A stretch of 64,000 nucleotides of DNA from Chlamydoabsidia padenii (GCA_025330725.1 JAIWND010000016.1:558001-622000), one strand, 5' to 3'; positions 12,547 through 24,132 are shown, numbered from the stretch's first letter. Notes: generated from the letters alone by a model not told the origin. A program made the numbers and translations.

Positions 12547-14142
12547 ATGCTTCAACCTAGTTATGAACCTTACTCATCTGTATCCTTCCAACAGAAGCAG
12601 CGAACTTCACCTTATCCTACTGACAACAACACAAGAAACAGTAACCCTTACCCATTACTAAAATCATATGATCTCGGTCACCACCCATCTTCCTTGGGTC
12701 TCACATCAAGGCGGCGCCATAGGTATGTATTACCTAGACGGGCTTTGCTGCTTTTATCCTTGTTGGTTATTTTCTTGATCTTTGTTTTTCGACACTGGAT
12801 TACTTTATATTGGGCCTTTTTACGAATCAAACTCAACAATACCCTCTTTGATGGTGGTTACATTCCTTGCGGTGTTATACGAAAAGAGCCCATGCTTTAT
12901 GTCCATGATACACATCATGTCCAAGTGGTCTGGGAAATGAATTGTGATATGAAGGAAATGACTCTCTCTTGGCAACCATCATCTGTATCGAAAACTACTG
13001 GTACATGGGAAGCCAAAGTGGTGGAACCAACGATTCTAGATAAACGACATGCCCTGTACAAGACTGTAATTGGACCCTTGGCGGATTCGGAAACATCAAG
13101 TTATAAATATAAGATTGAAACCAAGACAAAACGAAGCATACGACAGTACACCTTTTCCTGGCGACAACATTTACGGACGACAACCACCACACCTGGCTCA
13201 CGCATTCGACTGGCTGCATTGGCTGATAATCAATTCGGTCTGACCACGTTCCTGCAGATTCTCCGGCAATTACGACGCTACCAACCCGATTATTTACTCC
13301 ACGCCGGCGATGCGGTCCAAAACTACCCTTCACTCATCCAATGGCAAACCGACTTTGTTGCCCCTCTCACCTACTTTGGACTCGGACAACGCAACCCAAT
13401 GATATACGCCCATGGAAACCACGACCACGACCCCACGTACGAATACCATTACACACGTACCGGTGATCATCCATGGCATGCCTTTTCTCTGGCGGATGGT
13501 GCCATCCGGTTTATCATCCTCGACAGCAACCTGGACTGGCATCAACAGGACGAATGGCTACAAAGGGAACTGGCCAGCACGCGCGACGCTGCGTTTCGAA
13601 TCGTCGTCGTGCATGTGCCTCCGTTTTTGGAATATTGGGATCCCGACGCTTGGTTCCAACAACATCAAAATGAATGGGGGGCTTTTGTGCGCGATCGGTT
13701 TGTGCCCTTGTTTGAAAAGTATCAGGTGGATTTGGTCATATCGGGGCATCAACATAATTACGAACGGGGTCAACGCAATCAGATTCATTATGCTATCATT
13801 GGTGGAGCAGGTGGTGATCTCGATTTTGATCGGGTGCATGATTGGGGGATGTATGAATCAAGTTTATTGGATTTCCATTTTGTCATCATCGACTTGACTC
13901 TTGTGGATCAACAACAAGAATTGAAACGACAAGGGCAACGTTGGCGACTTGATTGGAATACTTTTGATAAACAAGGTGTACTCGTTGATAGTCAAATTAT
14001 ACATTCAAGAACACCATTGATGATCGACAATGAGGAAGCTCATGATAGTGATTTGCAACAATCTGATACAATACGTGGGGCTGTCCATGGTGATGTTATT
14101 CAAGACATTACTCTGATGAACATGGATGATCAACAACAATAG
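12547..14142 (+). CDS. Membrane-anchored metallophosphoesterase (purple-acid-phosphatase-like fold)
   Basis: A single-exon gene of 531 residues. A basic cytosolic stretch (RRRHRY, then RR) precedes one hydrophobic segment at about residues 66-81, so a type II membrane orientation is likely, followed by a fibronectin-like N-terminal domain. Metal-site motifs appear in family order: LADNQFG (about 226), HAGDAVQNY (about 252), GNHDHD (about 290), VVHVPPF (about 355) and GHQHNYERG (about 400). This arrangement is that of calcineurin-like/PAP phosphatases. The GD motif lacks the Tyr of true purple acid phosphatases (GDxxY is GDAVQ here), so it may not be a purple enzyme. The substrate is unknown; the active site should face the lumen or cell exterior. 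Codon use in the catalytic half is more GC-rich than in the neighbours. Confidence 0.85.
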   Translation: MLQPSYEPYSSVSFQQKQRTSPYPTDNNTRNSNPYPLLKSYDLGHHPSSLGLTSRRRHRYVLPRRALLLLSLLVIFLIFVFRHWITLYWAFLRIKLNNTLFDGGYIPCGVIRKEPMLYVHDTHHVQVVWEMNCDMKEMTLSWQPSSVSKTTGTWEAKVVEPTILDKRHALYKTVIGPLADSETSSYKYKIETKTKRSIRQYTFSWRQHLRTTTTTPGSRIRLAALADNQFGLTTFLQILRQLRRYQPDYLLHAGDAVQNYPSLIQWQTDFVAPLTYFGLGQRNPMIYAHGNHDHDPTYEYHYTRTGDHPWHAFSLADGAIRFIILDSNLDWHQQDEWLQRELASTRDAAFRIVVVHVPPFLEYWDPDAWFQQHQNEWGAFVRDRFVPLFEKYQVDLVISGHQHNYERGQRNQIHYAIIGGAGGDLDFDRVHDWGMYESSLLDFHFVIIDLTLVDQQQELKRQGQRWRLDWNTFDKQGVLVDSQIIHSRTPLMIDNEEAHDSDLQQSDTIRGAVHGDVIQDITLMNMDDQQQ

Positions 14143-14959
14143 CATTATCACTTTTAACGATTACATTTAAAATAGTTATAGTTTAGATTTTAATCTTTAA
14201 TAGTTGTAAAACAGTAGTATATATATATACCTTGATTCAATAAAAATTATTTTTACTCATGACTATGATATGTAGGGCTTTAATGATAATTTGGGAAGCT
14301 TATACTGTGGGTAACTTGAATTTTTCGTCGAATAAGCGGAGGATGAAATATCAGTTAATATTATGTGGAAAGTATGTGGTTTCCTTTTATTTTTCACTTA
14401 CAGTTGGCCGAAGCCCCGTACCCATCCCTCTCAAAGGAGGGGTGCCAGCCATATTCTCATCCAAGAATTGACTGACAAGTTGTTGTTGTTTGTTAAAGAA
14501 TTTAAAAAGCTCTTTTATATGGTGTGAAAAAGAAAAAAATCAGATGATCAAAGCCCATGCATTGTCAAATTATAACAATCTTATACAGGACATTGTCCAT
14601 CATAGATCGCGTTAATTAATCGACACCTATAGGAAGCCACTTGGGCTAAAGCTTACTCTAATCGACGAAAAATTAAATTTACTCAACTTGCTTGATAGCG
14701 GGATTTGAATCTTGTTTGTTGGAGCTTGGGCAGGCAAAGAGACAGGCAGGCCAGATTACATGGTGGACACTAAATTTGAATCTAGTAAACGAGTATGACA
14801 ATATGTTTTAATCATGACCGTATTAAATCAATAAAAAGGACAGATATAGTCAATAAAAACAAGATCAGATGCATTATTATAAAAACAAGTTGTTTATTTT
14901 TGTGTATAAAATCAAAAAGGTGGGGTGTCATCTATTACTAAGGTGGGGGGGTAGTTGAT
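14143..14959. other. Convergent intergenic region
   Basis: 3' ends of the metallophosphatase gene (plus) and NDUFA8 gene (minus). It holds an AATAAAA near 14239, a TA run near 14218, and an exact copy of the recurrent word (CGGGATTTGAA, 14699-14709) although no start codon of a known gene is near. A short ORF at 14259-14471 has no recognisable features. Confidence 0.4.
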
Positions 14960-15548
14960 CTATTTCAATTGGGGAGTAAAGACAGGGTTGGATTTTTCAA
15001 ACACTTGTTCACCTTCGGGAGCACCAGGAATCATCTTTTTCAAACCCTATATACAAAACATAGACAATGATGAGTATCCATAACAACTTTTTTTTTAATG
15101 ATAATGACTTACCAATTTTTCAAACACACAAGTGTTCATTGCCTTTTCGGGCTTGCGACAGTTATACAGTTCTTGATTGTTCTTTTCCAAACATTGCCAG
15201 TGTGCATCAAATTCCTTTCCACAGTTTTCACGGAGCTTGGTAATCCTATGTAAAATAACCAAGTTAACACCCACCCACCCAGGTTTCGTTTTTTACTACT
15301 TACAAATCAATAGCACATCGAGTCACTTTACGCCCTTCCTTAAGACAGTGCTTGGGATCATTGTTTTCATTCTTGCACAGCATAAAGTCATCGTTGTAAT
15401 CCTTGCAATAAGCACCAATAAAGTAAGAAGCACTTTTCAAGGGAGCAGAAGTGGCACCAACTTCTTCTACTTGAGGTACATTATCGGGCAAAGGTGTAGG
15501 GTCGACGAATTTGTGAGAGGTTAAAGGAGTAGGTTGACGAGTTGACAT
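14960..15548 (-). CDS. NADH:ubiquinone oxidoreductase subunit NDUFA8 (CHCH protein)
   Basis: Three exons on the minus strand, 15548-15304, 15245-15113 and 15046-14960, give 154 residues. Twin CHCH-type cysteine patterns are visible: CKDYNDDFMLCK with KHCLKEGRKVTRCA, then CGKEFDAHWQCLEKNNQELYNC with CRKPEKAMNTCVFEKLGL. This is the accessory complex I subunit called NDUFA8/PGIV in animals and the 20.8-kDa subunit in Neurospora, imported into the intermembrane space and oxidised there. Length fits the family (about 150-190). It is divergent from the PIP-box-like gene with 289 bases between start codons; a GA repeat (about 15565-15588) lies just upstream of the ATG. Confidence 0.93.
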
Positions 15549-15762
15549 TGTCGATTGTGCTGAGAAAGAGAGAGAGAGAGAGAGAGAGTGGGGAGAGGAG
15601 AAGGAGTTAACCTAAATAAGAGTAAAATAATTCGTTAGTTCTTTTAATACACTTTAGCGAATCAAAGTGTTTTACCTCGAATTGAATGAAGGTGAAAGGG
15701 AAATAGAAAAGAAATCAATCCATATGGTGTTTTTATTGTATTGGGCTCGCTTCCGCTCAGGG

Positions 15763-15773
15763 CGGGATTTAAA
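15763..15773 (-). promoter_or_regulatory. Recurrent promoter word (CGGGATTTAAA) in a divergent promoter
   Basis: Exact complement of TTYAAAYCCCG, preceded by GG so the core reads GGCGGGATTT. It lies 65 bases before the ATG at 15838 and 215 bases before the NDUFA8 ATG. The GGCGGG core resembles an E2F-type site, but the A/T tail is different. Confidence 0.6.
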
Positions 15774-15837
15774 TCGTGACTGATGACATCAAAACTGATT
15801 TTTTTTTTTTTCCTCTTTTCCTTTTTCTTTACACACT

Positions 15838-16899
15838 ATGGCGGGAAAGAAAAGGACTAAACAAACATCTCTTGCTGCCAGGGGAAATGCGACATTGGAT
15901 CAGTACTTTTCCATCAAGAAGAAAAAACCCAACGAGACGACTACCATCAACAACAACGAAAACGAAAACGAAAATAACATTGACACGAGTCTTAAAACCA
16001 ACGATACCCCCTCATCAACAAAATCCAATACAAAATCTACCACCTCTTTATCGAAACAAGCACCAAAATCAACTCTTCAGGATAGGACGACACTCAAGCG
16101 ACAACCTTTGGCTGTTATTAGTGATACCCCTCATTGTGTGAATATGCAACCTGTCAATAAACCACGCCTACCTGCCTTTGTGGTACTTAAGGATGAAGAT
16201 ATCGATCAAGGTGCCACTGAAGCGGATCAACATTCCACCAAACCATCAACACAACAATCCAGTAAGGAAGAAAGTCCTACTCAAAACGTACCTATTATCG
16301 ACACACAAGCAACCATCCTCACTACGCTATCATCCCCTGTGGCCCTAGCCTCGCAAGATTCCTTTTTTGGTGAAGAAGGTGGGATCGAATTCCGGGTGGA
16401 CGCACTCGACGATGATACAGAAGACGAAGACAACAACGACTTGGCCTTTTTCGATGATGAAGAAGAAAAGGACGATCTTCTTTTTCTTACGAAAACATAT
16501 CGAAGATCTCATCAACCACCCGCAGTAAATACAACACGCGACGATTCAGATACCGAAAACAAGACGATTGATCAAAAGGACGACGCGATTGATCATAAAG
16601 ACAAGAATATCGATCAAGACACTGTAGATTCACCTACTTTGGAATTCTCGGTATCGAATTCTGTAGCAATACCTCTTGACATGGGGACTAATTACGAGTC
16701 GGACGATACACAAGACGATCAAACTGCCCAATCTACATCTTCATCACATCGATCTAATTCATCGACAACACTATCATCGACACCATCTAGTGATCAACCT
16801 ACTTTACCCATGACACTATCCTTTGACGATAATGATGAAGTACATGTCGCTTATCCGTTTCCTCGTGGCAAGGATATCCCCGACAAATTCGGTGCCTAG
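15838..16899 (+). CDS. Acidic, disordered protein with PIP-box-like N-terminus; function unknown
   Basis: A single-exon gene of 353 residues that I do not recognise as a family. The N-terminus is basic (MAGKKRTKQTSLAARG) and is followed at about residues 17-24 by NATLDQYF and then SIKKKK. That fits the PCNA-interacting (PIP) pattern xxLxxYF with a basic flank, except that the usual first Gln is Asn. The rest is low complexity: Asn/Glu and Thr/Ser-rich, a strongly acidic block at about 185-218 (DDDTEDEDNNDLAFFDDEE), Asp/Lys repeats (IDQKDDAIDHKDKNIDQD), Ser/Thr runs and a short conserved-looking end (PFPRGKDIPDKFGA). Together with the GGCGGG-type promoter element, a replication or cell-cycle role is a reasonable guess, but only a guess. 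Confidence 0.7.
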   Translation: MAGKKRTKQTSLAARGNATLDQYFSIKKKKPNETTTINNNENENENNIDTSLKTNDTPSSTKSNTKSTTSLSKQAPKSTLQDRTTLKRQPLAVISDTPHCVNMQPVNKPRLPAFVVLKDEDIDQGATEADQHSTKPSTQQSSKEESPTQNVPIIDTQATILTTLSSPVALASQDSFFGEEGGIEFRVDALDDDTEDEDNNDLAFFDDEEEKDDLLFLTKTYRRSHQPPAVNTTRDDSDTENKTIDQKDDAIDHKDKNIDQDTVDSPTLEFSVSNSVAIPLDMGTNYESDDTQDDQTAQSTSSSHRSNSSTTLSSTPSSDQPTLPMTLSFDDNDEVHVAYPFPRGKDIPDKFGA

Positions 16900-18954
16900 C
16901 TCTCTCTCTCTCTTTCTCTCCCCTCTCTCTCACACATAGTATATAGTTTAAAAAGCTCGGTTTAGTCTATCATTTATACCATGCACATTTGAAATAAAAA
17001 CTTTGATATGTCTTTTTAACCATGATTTGATCATCCTGTCCCCTTCATGTATAAATGATTCATGTGTATGATTATTCATTCACCAAAAATAGTTTATCTT
17101 TGATTATCACAAAGTGGTTTTAATAATGTGAACCTGTTGGAAGTGGATTCAAACGCTTGCATACTTTTACCCAGAATCCGTTGAGGGCATAGTGGTCATT
17201 TTAAACACCGATAATGGCGCCTATTACTTTCGTTGAATCTTCCTCTTTTTTCTTTCCCTTGTAAAAGGTAAATACAAAGTTTTAGAACAGATGCTTAGGA
17301 TGGACTGCTCATATATTCTTGTTTTATAGATGGATATCAAATATACTTATTTGATGAGGCTAAACTGAATGTACTTGGACCAAAGAATATTCCCTCCCCG
17401 TTTATAAACTTACTGTCTCTTTTTTTTTTTGTACATATCTTTTTAGGGGCATTAGATTCGGTAATACACTATTCTAGAAGAGTTGGATACCTACAATTGT
17501 AAGTAAATATGTACCTTGTCGTAGGTCAGGCGGGGAAGAAGAGGTTTACAGCTAGGTTGGATGAAAGCTAACACACTACTTTTTGACTTGGATACAATAA
17601 CCAATTCTCGAGGAAGGATAAAGGATTCAATGGTAGGCCAAGGAAAAGTTATACAATGATTAAGATTCTTTTTATAGAAATCATCTCTATCCTGACTAGT
17701 ACCTGGATATCCCTAAAGTTAGTAATAATCGATGAAATCGTGGATTTGGACCATGTCTGCTGATGTTGGTCATTGCATTGGCCTTATATAAATGAAAGAA
17801 AGAAAAAAGGTTGGGGGATGACTACAACAAACTAACTTTATATGATGGGGATGACACTCCATCATTGTGCGGAACTAATGGGTGACAGTAGACAATAAAT
17901 AGTATAGTATAGATTATATAGTTTTTTAGTTTACTTGACGATATAATTAATTAAATCAATAAACAATAAAAACAGATCCACTTTTATTTTATATGATATT
18001 AGTTGCTATGTGCATGCAGTATGTCGGTGTAAACTTTACAGAATGGTGATTATCATTAGATACAACAGGTCTATATGTCAATGATGACAGGTTTTTCCTA
18101 GTTGACACTATAAATCAGCCTAGACTTGACACGGAATCACATGCATTTGTGAGAGATGTCAATCATCCCCAACAACCACTGATACTTTGGGGGACAGAAA
18201 GGTGAAAAACTTTATTGAATAGACTCATTTTGATAGTGTCATCCATCAGATGCATCAAAACCTTGTTTCCATTAAAAGTGCACTGACATTGTTGGACTGT
18301 GACTGGATGGTTTGTTTTAGTTTTTTCGTAACAGTTTCGGTTTATTTGTTTGAAAAGGGAGGGAAAGGGGAAAACAAATAAATGAAACATGAAACATGCT
18401 TCGGTTTTCTAAAGACAGGAAAAGTGAGGATGCAGTTTCCAACTGAGATGTCTAGACCTTTTTTTTTTTTATCAAATAAAGAGAATGCATTGGTTGGCAC
18501 CAAGTTTTTTCATAGAGGATGAAGAGGTACCAAGTGAAGGCGGCGTTTGAAAAGAAAAGTCGGGATCCAAAATGCATGAATGGAAAGACAGGTGTGAATC
18601 CTATCACGGGGGGAGAGCCTCGAATTGCCATTCTTGGTGATACCGGCGCCTATCATCATGCACTTCAAACTAGTTTTCGGCACATCCTATTTCATTTAAT
18701 GAAAAAAAAAAAAAAAGGGTAGAGCGCGCTCTTTTTCTTTGTGTGTATGTTTTGTGTTTTTAGGATTATGGAACCCGTCTAGATAGTTCCATGTAACCTA
18801 TCTATTTATTTTCAAATCACCACTTTTTGTTTTTGTTTTCTCTCTCTTTCTCTTTCTCTCCAATAACAGCTTATTTCAGCACCACTTTTTTTTAAAAAAA
18901 ACACAAATCGACACTCATTTCCATCCATCCATCCATCAATTTATTTATTTAGCA
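16900..18954. other. 2-kb intergenic region, no gene recognised
   Basis: Contains the 3' UTR of the upstream gene (CT repeats, AATAAAA near 16993) and the DP promoter. Short ORFs (18163-18390 minus, 18519-18722 plus) show no domain or repeat and the second ends in a poly-A. Near the DP gene there are GGCGGCGTTTGAAA (about 18540-18553), CCGGCGCC (about 18643-18650) and a perfect AGAGCGCGCTCT palindrome (about 18721-18732). GC-rich sites of this kind are E2F-like and could be autoregulatory. The last 100 bases are pyrimidine-rich. Confidence 0.4.
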
Positions 18955-19860
18955 ATGTGTGAATGGTTCGAATCCTCTTCACCCTACTTTCATACCGCCC
19001 CCATCTCGATCACTCGTTCGCATGAACACGCTTATCCCACTCCACGATCCTCCCCCCGAAAAGGATCGATCGCCTCGTTATTAAACTCCGCCGGCGAACT
19101 CCAAAAACTCGATCAAGAAGAATGGTCGACCAACTATCAAACCCATTTCACCGATCATCATGCAAGAACACCCATGATGATGGTCGATGATGAAGACGAC
19201 GACGATGATGATGATGATGATATCATGTCATCCTCTACGGCGGGCCTTGGAACCCCGACACCTTACCATCAAGCCAAAAAGGGTCTTCGTTTATTCAGTC
19301 AACATGTATGTGATATCCTTCAACAGCATGGTCGTGCCACTTATAATCAACTTGTTCAACAATTGATTGAAGAACTGAAACCATCATCAACGAAAAAAAC
19401 GTGCGATCCCAAGAATATCCGTCGTCGTGTGTATGATGCCCTGAATGTCTTGATGGCAATCCAATTCATTACCAAGGATAAAAAGGAAATCAGATGGATT
19501 GGTGGTTGTCAACAGCAACAACAATCATCGATGCTTGATCAAGAAGATATTTCTTTTTATCATCAGTACATGAATCATGCGTGTGAGGAAATGTCCGCCG
19601 AAGAAAACTCCGACGACGACGACGACGAGACCATGATGGATGTCGAAGAGGATATTCAAAGAGAAGAACAAAGATATCAAGATCTTTTACAGCGTATCGA
19701 ATTGAAACGAAAAGAAATCCATTATCAGATACATCAAAAGGTAAGTGATTATATCTTTTTTTTTTTTATTCCATCGTGTAGATGTTCATTTGTTATTGTT
19801 TTGTAGTATGGATCAACTTGTCAACATGGGTTACCCGATCCTTTCTCTTTTGCAACATAA
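18955..19860 (+). CDS. DP-type (E2F dimerisation partner) winged-helix transcription factor
   Basis: Exon 1 is 18955-19740; the second exon is best placed at 19807-19860, giving about 279 residues. Residues about 108-180 form the DP DNA-binding domain: KKGLRLFSQHVCDILQ, then NIRRRVYDALNVLMAI and TKDKKEIRWIGG. The RRRVYDALNVL block is nearly invariant in TFDP proteins and distinguishes DP from E2F itself. A coiled-coil-like heptad segment follows (QRYQDLLQRIELKRKEIHYQ), where DP pairs with E2F. An Asp run (about 77-90) is encoded by GAT/GAC repeats. The C-terminus after the coil is only about 18 residues in this model, so the dimerisation half is shorter than in animals. The gene is convergent with the Zn2Cys6 regulator. 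No E2F gene is present in this window. Confidence 0.88.
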
Positions 19861-20290
19861 CCCCTTATCTATCAATCCATCTTTATGACATACCCACTCT
19901 TTTTTTTTTTATGACCCCTTCTACCTTTTTTTTTTTTTTGTATTTACAGTTCCATCTATGCCCAACCTATTACTATTATTATATATTTACACAACACACA
20001 CAACACACACAACACACACAGAACACACACACATACACCATGTTTCCTATATGTAAAACTATGTACAACCAAATAAAGTCCTACCTTTCCAGTTATCCAA
20101 CTTGTTTATTTCATAAGGAGAATGTATTCTACCCAATCAAGTATAATACACGCCCCCAAAACATAAAACATTAAACAACGTCATATAATCAAGTGTGTAT
20201 TTTATGTATAAATAAGAAGATAACAAAAAATATATTTATATATGTATATATAATATATATGACTACACTATGAGATACCATCCAGCTTGA
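19861..20290. other. Convergent 3' region between DP and Zn2Cys6 genes
   Basis: T-runs, a CACAA/CACAC repeat (about 19990-20038) and TA-rich DNA (about 20225-20265). AATAAAG near 20072 and AATAAG near 20212 could end the DP transcript. The ORF across it is driven by repeats and is not convincing. Confidence 0.4.
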
Positions 20291-20999
20291 TCAGTTTTCT
20301 TGTTGATCCCATTCTCGTTGTCGTTTTCTATTGGTTGCAGCAAACATCATATCCGAAGGCATCATTTGTTGTGGCTGCTGTTGTGGTTGTTGCTGTTGTG
20401 GTGGTGACTGATGATAGCCAAAGGGTGAAGAGAAGGAGGCGGTATTATATTGTAAAAATGCATTCATTGTATCAATATTCAGCAAGCCATCCATAGGAGG
20501 ACCGCCAGTGGATGAGATGGGCAAGCCAGAAGTGGTGGGTGTGGTGCCAAACATAGATGGTATACTGTTAGCATTACTTGTATTAGTGTTGTTGCTATTA
20601 CTATTAGATGTCGTACTGGTTGGCGTCGAGGTCTGGATCGTATTAAACAAATGCTGTTGATGGTGCTGAGCCTGCTGCTGTTGTTGGTGAGGGACAAAGG
20701 GTGAATAGGATGTGCCACCATACAGCCCTTGGTCTAAACCAAACGTGCCATCGTTGTTTCCAAATGTACCGGCCAACATGGGATTTGCAAACATGGATGC
20801 CATGTCCTGTTGTGATTGATGATGTTGTGGTTGCTGAGGCTGATGATGATGATGATGATGCTGATGCTGATTTTGTTGTGGGATATTGAATGTACCTGTC
20901 ATGTCCTGGAAAAAGGTTGGATCCATTCCTTGTCCGAGATTCATCATAGTTTCATCGAACATCATTGTTGAAGGGTCCATCATAGAAGTGGGTACTGCC

Positions 21000-21030
<31 letters not shown>

Positions 21031-22919
21031 GCTGCTGTGGAAGTTGTGATTGTAAAGGTGGTGCATATACATTTTGTGGCGGGTCCTCTTTTGTTAAAGA
21101 TGGTATCATTTCCATTTTAGGCTGAGGCGAGTGTGTCGTTGGAATGGGACTCATGGTGTTGTTATCATGAGTAAAGATATGCTGTGGTGAGATTTGTGAT
21201 GGTACTGTGGATCTTGGTGGTAATCGAGAATGTTGTTGTTGCTGTGGTAGTGGTTGTTGTTGTTGTTGAGGACGTGGTGAAGACATAGCAAAAGGTGATG
21301 CTGGATTATTCCCGGTCAAAGGCACTGATCCTGATACTGCAGGTGGTGTTGACGTGGTAGATGATGATGATGATATACCCATTCCAAGATTTTGATGCAT
21401 GGTATTCATATTACTGCCAGAAGGTGCATGCGTCGCTGCTGCAGGTGTTGTGGGAATCGATTGTTGCTGTTGTTGTTGTTGTGGTTGCTGTTGCTGATCA
21501 AATAACCCAGGATGGAATACAGAAGAAATAGACTGTTGATTGGCAGAATCTTCATTGATATGTGGAATGTCGTTGATATTTGTAGGCAATCCATTTTGTT
21601 TCAAAAAGGCGTCAATACTGTCCATAATGTCATTCACCTTGTCCATATAAGTGAGTGGTGATCCTCGTAGCACATTTGCCGTCATGATCAAGTTTCGTTG
21701 AGCCAAAGACGCCAGTTCCTTTTCGTTCGACAATGCATTTACTTGGTGGATCGTCACACTTGCTATAACACCATCCAAAGCGTAAAAGAATTGACACCAG
21801 GGAAGATGTGTCGCATACAAGTCAAGCATTTTCGTGATAAAGTTGGCGGATTTGGTGCAAATGTTGAGAGATAACAAGGCAACAGGTGTCGCAGTTTGGT
21901 CCTTTTTAGGTAAAAAGAATTTGTGTAACATGATCCAAGTTGTTTGATATTGAATGTTAAGAATCAGTGTTGTTTCGTCCTTGAAGGATCCAGTCTTTTG
22001 GAAAGGATCATCATAATCGAGTCGCAAATGCTTCGGTAGTTCGTTTAGCCAGTTTGTCAAAGAGTTTTCCAGGCGAGAAATAGCAGACAAGAGAGATTGA
22101 CCAGACTGTTCGGAAGGAAGGTGTTTGGTGATATCCTTTCGTATTTTCATCAATTTGATAGAGTGCACACAAAAGTTGATACGGTGACCAGTTTCTTCAT
22201 CTTCAGAATCCAATTTGACTGGGTAATCCACTTCACAATCTTTGTCATCCACCATAGTAGGTCTATTTGATTCCAAAGCAGCGCATAAATCCAACCAGTA
22301 AGCAGACCACCATAATCGTTTGTTTGTTTCGCGTTCTTGAGGGTCATTAGGCATATGTTCCTTCTTGTGATACTTGAGATCTTGAGCCATTCGAATAGCC
22401 AAACCAATGTAGAGATAAGCCAAACTGGATCGTTCACTGCTGAGTTGATACATATAAAGATTCAACAAGGCATGAATAGTGACGGGACTACTGATATCAA
22501 AGCACTTTTTGAGCAATTGGCGAGCATTCTTGAAATAAGATTCACCCATCTTGGCAGGGCTGAGACCAGGAGTAGCATTATGATAGACACATCCATGCTT
22601 TGACATCCAGGCACTAATAGAGTTGGCAAGTAAAGGTTCCAATCCAGGGTCAGTCACATATTGCTTCATAAAAGTTTCCTTGTCCGCTATTTGATAGGCC
22701 AAGAAACATTGATGATAACATGAATGCATAAGTTGATCCAATACTTCAGGTGCCATTGTGTCATCCGTCTGTTGCTGATATTGTTCTTGAAGAATTTGTC
22801 GAGCTTCCTTGTCATCCACTTCCCATAGTCGTCCACCACCACCATTGTTGTGCTGTTGTAAACCAGTGGTATCATTCATCATCATCATTCCCGTTCCACC
22901 ACCACCACCACCGAGTCCA

Positions 22920-22950
<31 letters not shown>

Positions 22951-23858
22951 GATGAGGTTGACGCATTGTCGAATATGAAGATGAAGAAGAAGTAGAATAT
23001 TCATCATCCACAGTCGAATTTGTTGATTTACGCAGATGCTGTTGTTTCTTGTCCGATGAATTGCTGGTTCGTATAGAATCTGTACTGAATAAACTTGTTG
23101 CGGAGTCACCATTAATATTCAATTGACTGATCCCATTCAACAAAATACGATAAAGATCGGCTACACTGGCAATGTTGGTATCGATACGTAAACCAGATGG
23201 TGAGAGTGACAATTTCCAGGTAACAGGTTGCTGAGAAGAGAGAGAGCTTGCTATAGAAGGATTCATGAGGGCCATATTGTTTCCGCCAAGACTATCATCC
23301 ATACCTATAGCGGAATTATACCCAGAAGCTGTTGGCATCATTCCCATTAGTTGGTTATTACTATTGTTGCTGTTGATACTGCCACCAAGTATCATACCAT
23401 CATCAGGGTGACCACCACTGCCGCCACCACTACCCGAGGTACCAGGGAAGGGATGTAAATTGTTCTTCATCTGGGCCAATTCAGTCTGCATCTTTTGCAT
23501 TCGTTCCTTCAATTCTTCCACATGATTGCCGAGTTGATCAAAAGCATGGCCATCAACACGCCGAGGAGGGGTTGCGTAACTACAAGGTAATCCAGCAATA
23601 GCACAACGTCCACAAGTAGGTTGGACGAAATCACATTTGACCTTTTTCTTTCGACAACGAATACACTATTACAATAACAATGGTGGTAAGATGATAGTTA
23701 GTAAAGATTGTTTCTTCCCCTGGTCAATTTTTTTCAATAAAAATGCTATTCTAGTGATAACTTACTGCCAGACTAGATCTTGGTCGTTTTGGTCGTGAGG
23801 GTTCATTGGACTTTTGTTGTTGTAACCCACTATTGTCTGAGACAAAGACAGAGGACAT
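20291..23858 (-). CDS. Gln-rich Zn2Cys6 fungal transcription factor with Fungal_trans domain
   Basis: Two exons, 23858-23766 and 23665-20291, join in phase 0 to give about 1155 residues. The intron falls just before the first cysteine of the zinc cluster: CIRCRKKKVKCDFVQPTCGRC then AIAGLPC, six cysteines at the expected spacing. A short linker and coiled coil follow (VEELKERMQKMQTELAQMK). A fungal-specific regulatory domain (PF04082) occupies roughly 310-660, with KRLWWSAYWLDLCAALESNRP and CEVDYPV. The C-terminal 450 residues are a Gln/Pro/His/Ser-rich tail with many CAA/CAG runs, typical of an activation region. It should bind CGG-type sites as a nuclear dimer; the target pathway cannot be read from sequence. 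A CCAAT box (24124-24128) and an exact copy of the recurrent promoter word lie about 265-285 bases upstream. Confidence 0.93.
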
Positions 23859-24132
23859 GATGTGTTAAAAGTAAGGATAGAAGGTGACACCAAAGAATAA
23901 AATGGGGAAGGATAAATATGTGAATAAGGCAGATATGAAGGAATAGATGAAGGTAGAGTTAAAAGACAAAAAATAAGAATATATTAGTGTGTATATAAAT
24001 ATATAGTAAAAGTAGTTGTGTATTAGTTAATTATTGGTAAAGGAGAAAGAGAAAAGAAAGAGATAGAAAGAGAGAGAGATAGAAAAAACTTTACTTTCCC
24101 ACTCCACGATGATGTAACCACAGCCAATCATT

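Noticed and set aside
18519..18722. 67-codon ORF upstream of the DP gene
   Set aside because: It ends in a poly-A-derived Lys run, has no recognisable motif and overlaps the likely DP promoter.
19782..20174. 130-codon ORF after the DP gene
   Set aside because: It is made of T-runs and CACAA repeats in the 3' flank; the DP coding frame ends at 19860 in the preferred model.
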